The position numbers and the translations under genes are program-made. Below the pieces are notes generated by a model that ran no database searches, was not told the origin of the DNA, and saw nothing but the letters and a program-made list of their open reading frames with translations. Positions 61,902 to 64,000 of a stretch of 64,000 nucleotides of DNA are shown in pieces. Each line of letters opens with the position of its first letter. The stretch's first letter is position 1. The stretch lies in assembly GCA_013204605.1 (NCBI GenBank), contig JABMNI010000071.1:36876-100875 (forward strand), read 5' to 3'. The stretch is from Ignavibacteria bacterium. GTDB taxonomy: Bacteria; Bacteroidota; Ignavibacteria; Kapaibacteriales; Kapaibacteriaceae.

Positions 61902-61965
61902 TCTCAGATTTCCACATTTCCACATTTGTCTTATTGGCATTCTCAGATTTACACATTCTCACATT
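61896..61965. repeat. Intergenic repeat element, copy 3 (two direct arms)
   Basis: Two direct copies of the arm seen at 51.1 and 57.7 kb: 61896-61927 (TGGCATTCTCAGATTT, then CCACATTTCCACATTT) and 61935-61965 (TGGCATTCTCAGATTT, then ACACATTCTCACATT), separated by 7 bases. Here the arms are tandem rather than inverted. The element separates ybeY from the next minus-strand gene and overlaps the ybeY start codon and that gene's stop. Confidence 0.85.
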
Positions 61966-62426
61966 AATATGGCCTCTGCAATCGACAACTGCATGGCCGC
62001 CATCAGCAGCGATGGGTCGAGCGTAGTGAAATCGGCGCGGAGTAGGGCGGTGCTTACGTTGGCAAACTGGGAGCAGGTGCACGTTTTGCCAACCACTAGA
62101 CCCGAAAATTTGTCCGCCTGTTTGGCAATGAACATCACTTCATCGGGTTCAATCAACACAAAGCCCGTTACCGAATGCAGCTCAATGTAGCCCTGATGGG
62201 TCTGCACGGAAATTACGGTTTGAGAGGGGGCTTTACCGGCGGGTTCGCCAGCGGTTTCACCAGCAGTTTCATCGTCAACTGCGCCGGTTACGGTGGTAAT
62301 GGTGAGCGCCATTACACGGTTTTGGGCTGTGTTTTTGATGTTCCAGAACCATGTGGAATCTGACGACTGGTCTGGAGCGCCAATAACTTGGGCGATAGCT
62401 GCTATGTCGGAGGCTGAAAACGTCAT
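61959..62426 (-). CDS. Unknown protein
   Basis: A 155-residue frame from ATG 62426, with an acidic/Ala-rich linker carrying a degenerate Glu-Thr-Ala-Gly-Glu repeat (DDETAGETAGEPAGKAPSQ). The flanks look globular: MTFSASDIAAIAQVIGAPDQ, a hydrophobic ISVQTHQGYIELHSVTGFVLI, then FSGLVVGKTCTC, and a helical C-terminus (LLMAAMQLSIAEAILM). I recognise no family. The stop codon falls inside the repeat element. Divergent from the secreted protein at 62587. Confidence 0.6.
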   Translation of the reverse strand: MTFSASDIAAIAQVIGAPDQSSDSTWFWNIKNTAQNRVMALTITTVTGAVDDETAGETAGEPAGKAPSQTVISVQTHQGYIELHSVTGFVLIEPDEVMFIAKQADKFSGLVVGKTCTCSQFANVSTALLRADFTTLDPSLLMAAMQLSIAEAILM

Positions 62427-62586
62427 TCACAAAAATACGGAAATGACCGCACCCAAATACACGTTGCGTAACTTCGTCACCAAGCGGGCTGTTTTGCAAG
62501 GGGGCTTTCCCAGGTTTTTGCAAGCTTTGGTAGGCATTCTCGGGCTTTCCAGGCATTCGCACGCTGTATCACTTTTCCGTAGACCC

Positions 62587-63858
62587 ATGATTAAACTGAA
62601 ATCCATACTATTTCTGCTAGTTTTTGCCGTTGCAATGCCGGTTATGGGCGTTGCGCAAAAACTGCTTATTCCAATGGATTTGACGCAGACCAATCATTTA
62701 AAGGCGTATGGAATTGCGTTTATGGTGCTTACCCAGGACCAACCGGTTGATTGGCTGCTGAATTACAGGGGCGGTTCATTTATGATGGACTTCTCAAACC
62801 AGATTGCCGCCGAGTGTCGGATTCGTGGCGTGAGTTTTCAGGAATTAGATGGTGCTTCTGCCGCCGTGGTGTATGCCGATGTGCAAGCCGAAAAAAATAA
62901 TACCGAAGTTGTTAGGCTTGAAAAAGCGCCTCGTATTGCGGTGTATGTTCCGCCGGGATTTAGGCCGTGGGATGATGCAGTAACGCTGGCCATGGAATAC
63001 GCCGAAGTGAAGTATGACAAACTTTGGGACGAAGAAGTAATTCAAGGTAAGCTAGGCGAGTACGATTGGCTGCATTTGCACCACGAAGATTTTACCGGAC
63101 AGTACGGCAAGTTTTTTTCGTCGTCGGCAAACGAAGCATGGTACGTGCAGCAAGTTGCGCTCTTAGAAAACACCGCAAAAAAATTGGGCTTCAATAAAGT
63201 GAGTCAGTTGAAAAGCGCCGTCGTAGAAAAAATTCGCGACTTCGTAACCAACGGTGGCTTCATGTTTGCAATGTGCAGCGCAACTGATTCGTACGACATT
63301 GCACTCGCTGCCGCCGGCCTCGACATCTGCGACGTGATGTACGATGGCGATCCCGCCGACGCCAACGCAAACAAAAAACTCGACTACTCGCGCACGTTCG
63401 CCTTCGACAATTTTCAGCTCCACATGGACCCCTACGAATACGAGTATTCCAGCATCGACATCGATGCCAACATCCTCCTCTCCACACAAAACAGCGACTA
63501 CTTCACGCTCTTTGATTTCTCCGCCAAATACGATCCCGTCCCCACCATGCTAACGCAGTGTCACGTAAATGTGGTAAGGGGCTTTCTGGGTCAAACAACA
63601 GCGTATCACAAAGATCAAATCAAAAACCACGTCACCGTCCTTGCGCTCCGCGAAGGCACCGACCAAGTAAAATACATTCACGGCAACGTCGGACGCGGCA
63701 CGTTCACCTGGTACGGCGGCCACGATCCCGAGGACTACCGTCATGCCGTTGGCGATCCTCCCACCGATCTCTCGCTCCATCCCTCATCACCAGGCTACCG
63801 TTTAATCCTAAACAACATCCTGTTTCCAGCCGCAAAAAAAAAGAAGCAGAAGACGTAA
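62587..63858 (+). CDS. Conserved secreted protein of Bacteroidota (often labelled asparagine synthetase B)
   Basis: From ATG 62587, a 423-residue protein with a signal peptide (MIKLKSILFLLVFAVAMPVMGVAQ). It then reads KLLIPMDLTQTNHLKAYGIAF, DWLLNYRGGSFMMDF, IAVYVPPGFRPWDDAVTLAMEYAE in split form and YDWLHLHHEDFTGQYGKFF. Relatives in Bacteroidota are often named asparagine synthetase B, but no glutamine-hydrolysing Cys or ATP-pyrophosphatase motif is visible, so I would not use that name. The C-terminus is lysine-rich (AAKKKKQKT). The frame is open back to 62293, overlapping the gene on the other strand; that part is rejected. Codon use changes to C-ending codons after about 63,230. Confidence 0.75.
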   Translation: MIKLKSILFLLVFAVAMPVMGVAQKLLIPMDLTQTNHLKAYGIAFMVLTQDQPVDWLLNYRGGSFMMDFSNQIAAECRIRGVSFQELDGASAAVVYADVQAEKNNTEVVRLEKAPRIAVYVPPGFRPWDDAVTLAMEYAEVKYDKLWDEEVIQGKLGEYDWLHLHHEDFTGQYGKFFSSSANEAWYVQQVALLENTAKKLGFNKVSQLKSAVVEKIRDFVTNGGFMFAMCSATDSYDIALAAAGLDICDVMYDGDPADANANKKLDYSRTFAFDNFQLHMDPYEYEYSSIDIDANILLSTQNSDYFTLFDFSAKYDPVPTMLTQCHVNVVRGFLGQTTAYHKDQIKNHVTVLALREGTDQVKYIHGNVGRGTFTWYGGHDPEDYRHAVGDPPTDLSLHPSSPGYRLILNNILFPAAKKKKQKT

Positions 63859-63875
63859 GAGCCGGATACTAGGTA

Positions 63876-63912
63876 AGCTTTGCGGCTAGCTTTGCGGGTC
63901 GCTTTGCGATAA
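63876..63912. repeat. Short 12-bp repeat array related to the one at 49.1 kb
   Basis: Three 12-base units (AGCTTTGCGGCT, AGCTTTGCGGGT, CGCTTTGCGATA) directly after the last gene. The unit shares GCGGGT-AGCTT with the ten-unit array at 49118-49237. A C-rich stretch of CTCCCA-like units (63950-64000) follows to the window edge; no gene is seen there. Confidence 0.7.
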
Positions 63913-64000
63913 GCCCCGGAGGGGCGACATTATTATAGCAACGCGTGCACAGCCACCACTCCCACTCCAACTCCCACTACAAATCACACTCCCCCTCCCA

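Larger units (their letters stand above)
1148..63584. repeat. Dispersed (A/G)GGGGCTT word, about 50 copies on both strands
   Basis: By eye, AGGGGCT occurs 30 times and AGGGGGCT 21 times counting both strands; about 8 and 2 are expected for random sequence with equal base frequencies. Plus-strand copies start near 1148, 6162, 6781, 7922, 9381, 10695, 12516, 14780, 19425, 22906, 26225, 28343, 29979, 31978, 33025, 34396, 36171, 37351, 39721, 42480, 46697, 48392, 50109, 52505, 55972, 61412, 62225, 62498, 63576. Minus-strand copies: 6481, 8667, 12140, 16217, 18771, 20506, 23715, 25364, 28215, 32271, 33464, 38555, 39265, 44722, 45166, 48508, 50422, 53992, 57064, 58262, 58470, 61374. An inverted pair forms the terminator at 6004-6044. 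The extended consensus is about TAARGGGGCTTNCC. Confidence 0.85.

Noticed and set aside
1148..63584. The GGGGCTT word as a restriction or methylation site of a type II system
   Set aside because: It is not palindromic, and restriction sites tend to be avoided rather than enriched.
63950..64000. CTCCCA-rich stretch at the right edge as a protein-coding repeat
   Set aside because: Too short to judge and cut by the window edge; no start codon or frame supports it.

Overview
The window comes from a Gram-negative bacterium of the Bacteroidota/Chlorobiota superphylum, most plausibly the Ignavibacteriota/Kapaibacteriota side (inference). The evidence is several very large secreted proteins with type IX secretion (T9SS) C-terminal sorting domains, a short Bacteroidota-type primary sigma factor, weak Shine-Dalgarno sequences, a KdsD arabinose-5-phosphate isomerase (LPS Kdo synthesis), Mpl, DapD and a TonB-receptor-like N-terminus at the left edge. 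Gene content is mostly chromosomal housekeeping; the only clearly accessory stretch is a decaying integrase region at 58.7-60.7 kb.

Layout. 0-7 kb: start of an outer-membrane receptor (minus), purN, a 1577-residue T9SS cargo protein, a strong terminator and kdsD. 7-21 kb: a RodZ-like protein, a small membrane protein, an AtuA/DUF1446 protein, a DUF2279 protein, a glycosyltransferase, purM, a small secreted protein, recQ and a 1422-residue subtilisin-like T9SS protease, mostly in overlapping co-directional order. 21-30.6 kb, mainly minus: mpl, (a plus-strand sialidase-fold-like secreted protein), lipoprotein, hydrolase, trmD, rimM, primary sigma factor, S41 protease, glyS. 30.7-39.9 kb, mainly plus: dsbD, GNAT acetyltransferase, panC (minus), DUF547 protein, ilvE, recG, queE, PD40 protein. 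40-43.6 kb: lipoprotein, tRNA-Ser(UGA), the kynurenine-pathway pair ACMSD and 3-hydroxyanthranilate dioxygenase, and a divergent SDR lacking the usual catalytic Tyr/Lys. 43.6-47.3 kb: a DnaA-box cluster (candidate oriC or DnaA-controlled promoter) followed by ftsQ-ftsA-ftsZ and a bidirectional terminator. 47.3-58.6 kb: MFS transporter, agmatinase, dapD, an RG/N/Q-rich DUF1801 protein beside a DEAD-box helicase, OsmC, SRPBCC, a TfoX C-terminal-domain protein, a FkbM-like methyltransferase, an SPFH protein and a lipoprotein. 58.7-60.9 kb: excisionase and integrase pseudogenes next to tRNA-Arg(CCU). 61-64 kb: DUF494/Smg, ybeY, a small unknown and a secreted conserved protein.

The main unexplained signal is a short word, (A/G)GGGGCTT with flanking A's, that recurs on both strands about 50 times (roughly every 1.2 kb). 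It is found inside genes in all reading frames, between genes, and as an inverted pair forming a terminator, but is absent from the integrase remnant. This is how a DNA uptake sequence or a Chi-like word behaves. A second signal is a family of intergenic inverted repeats built on a TGGCATTCTCAGATTT arm at 51.0, 57.6 and 61.9 kb, which also supplies start codons to flanking genes. A third is the DnaA-box cluster upstream of ftsQ. All counts were made by eye and may be off by a few.
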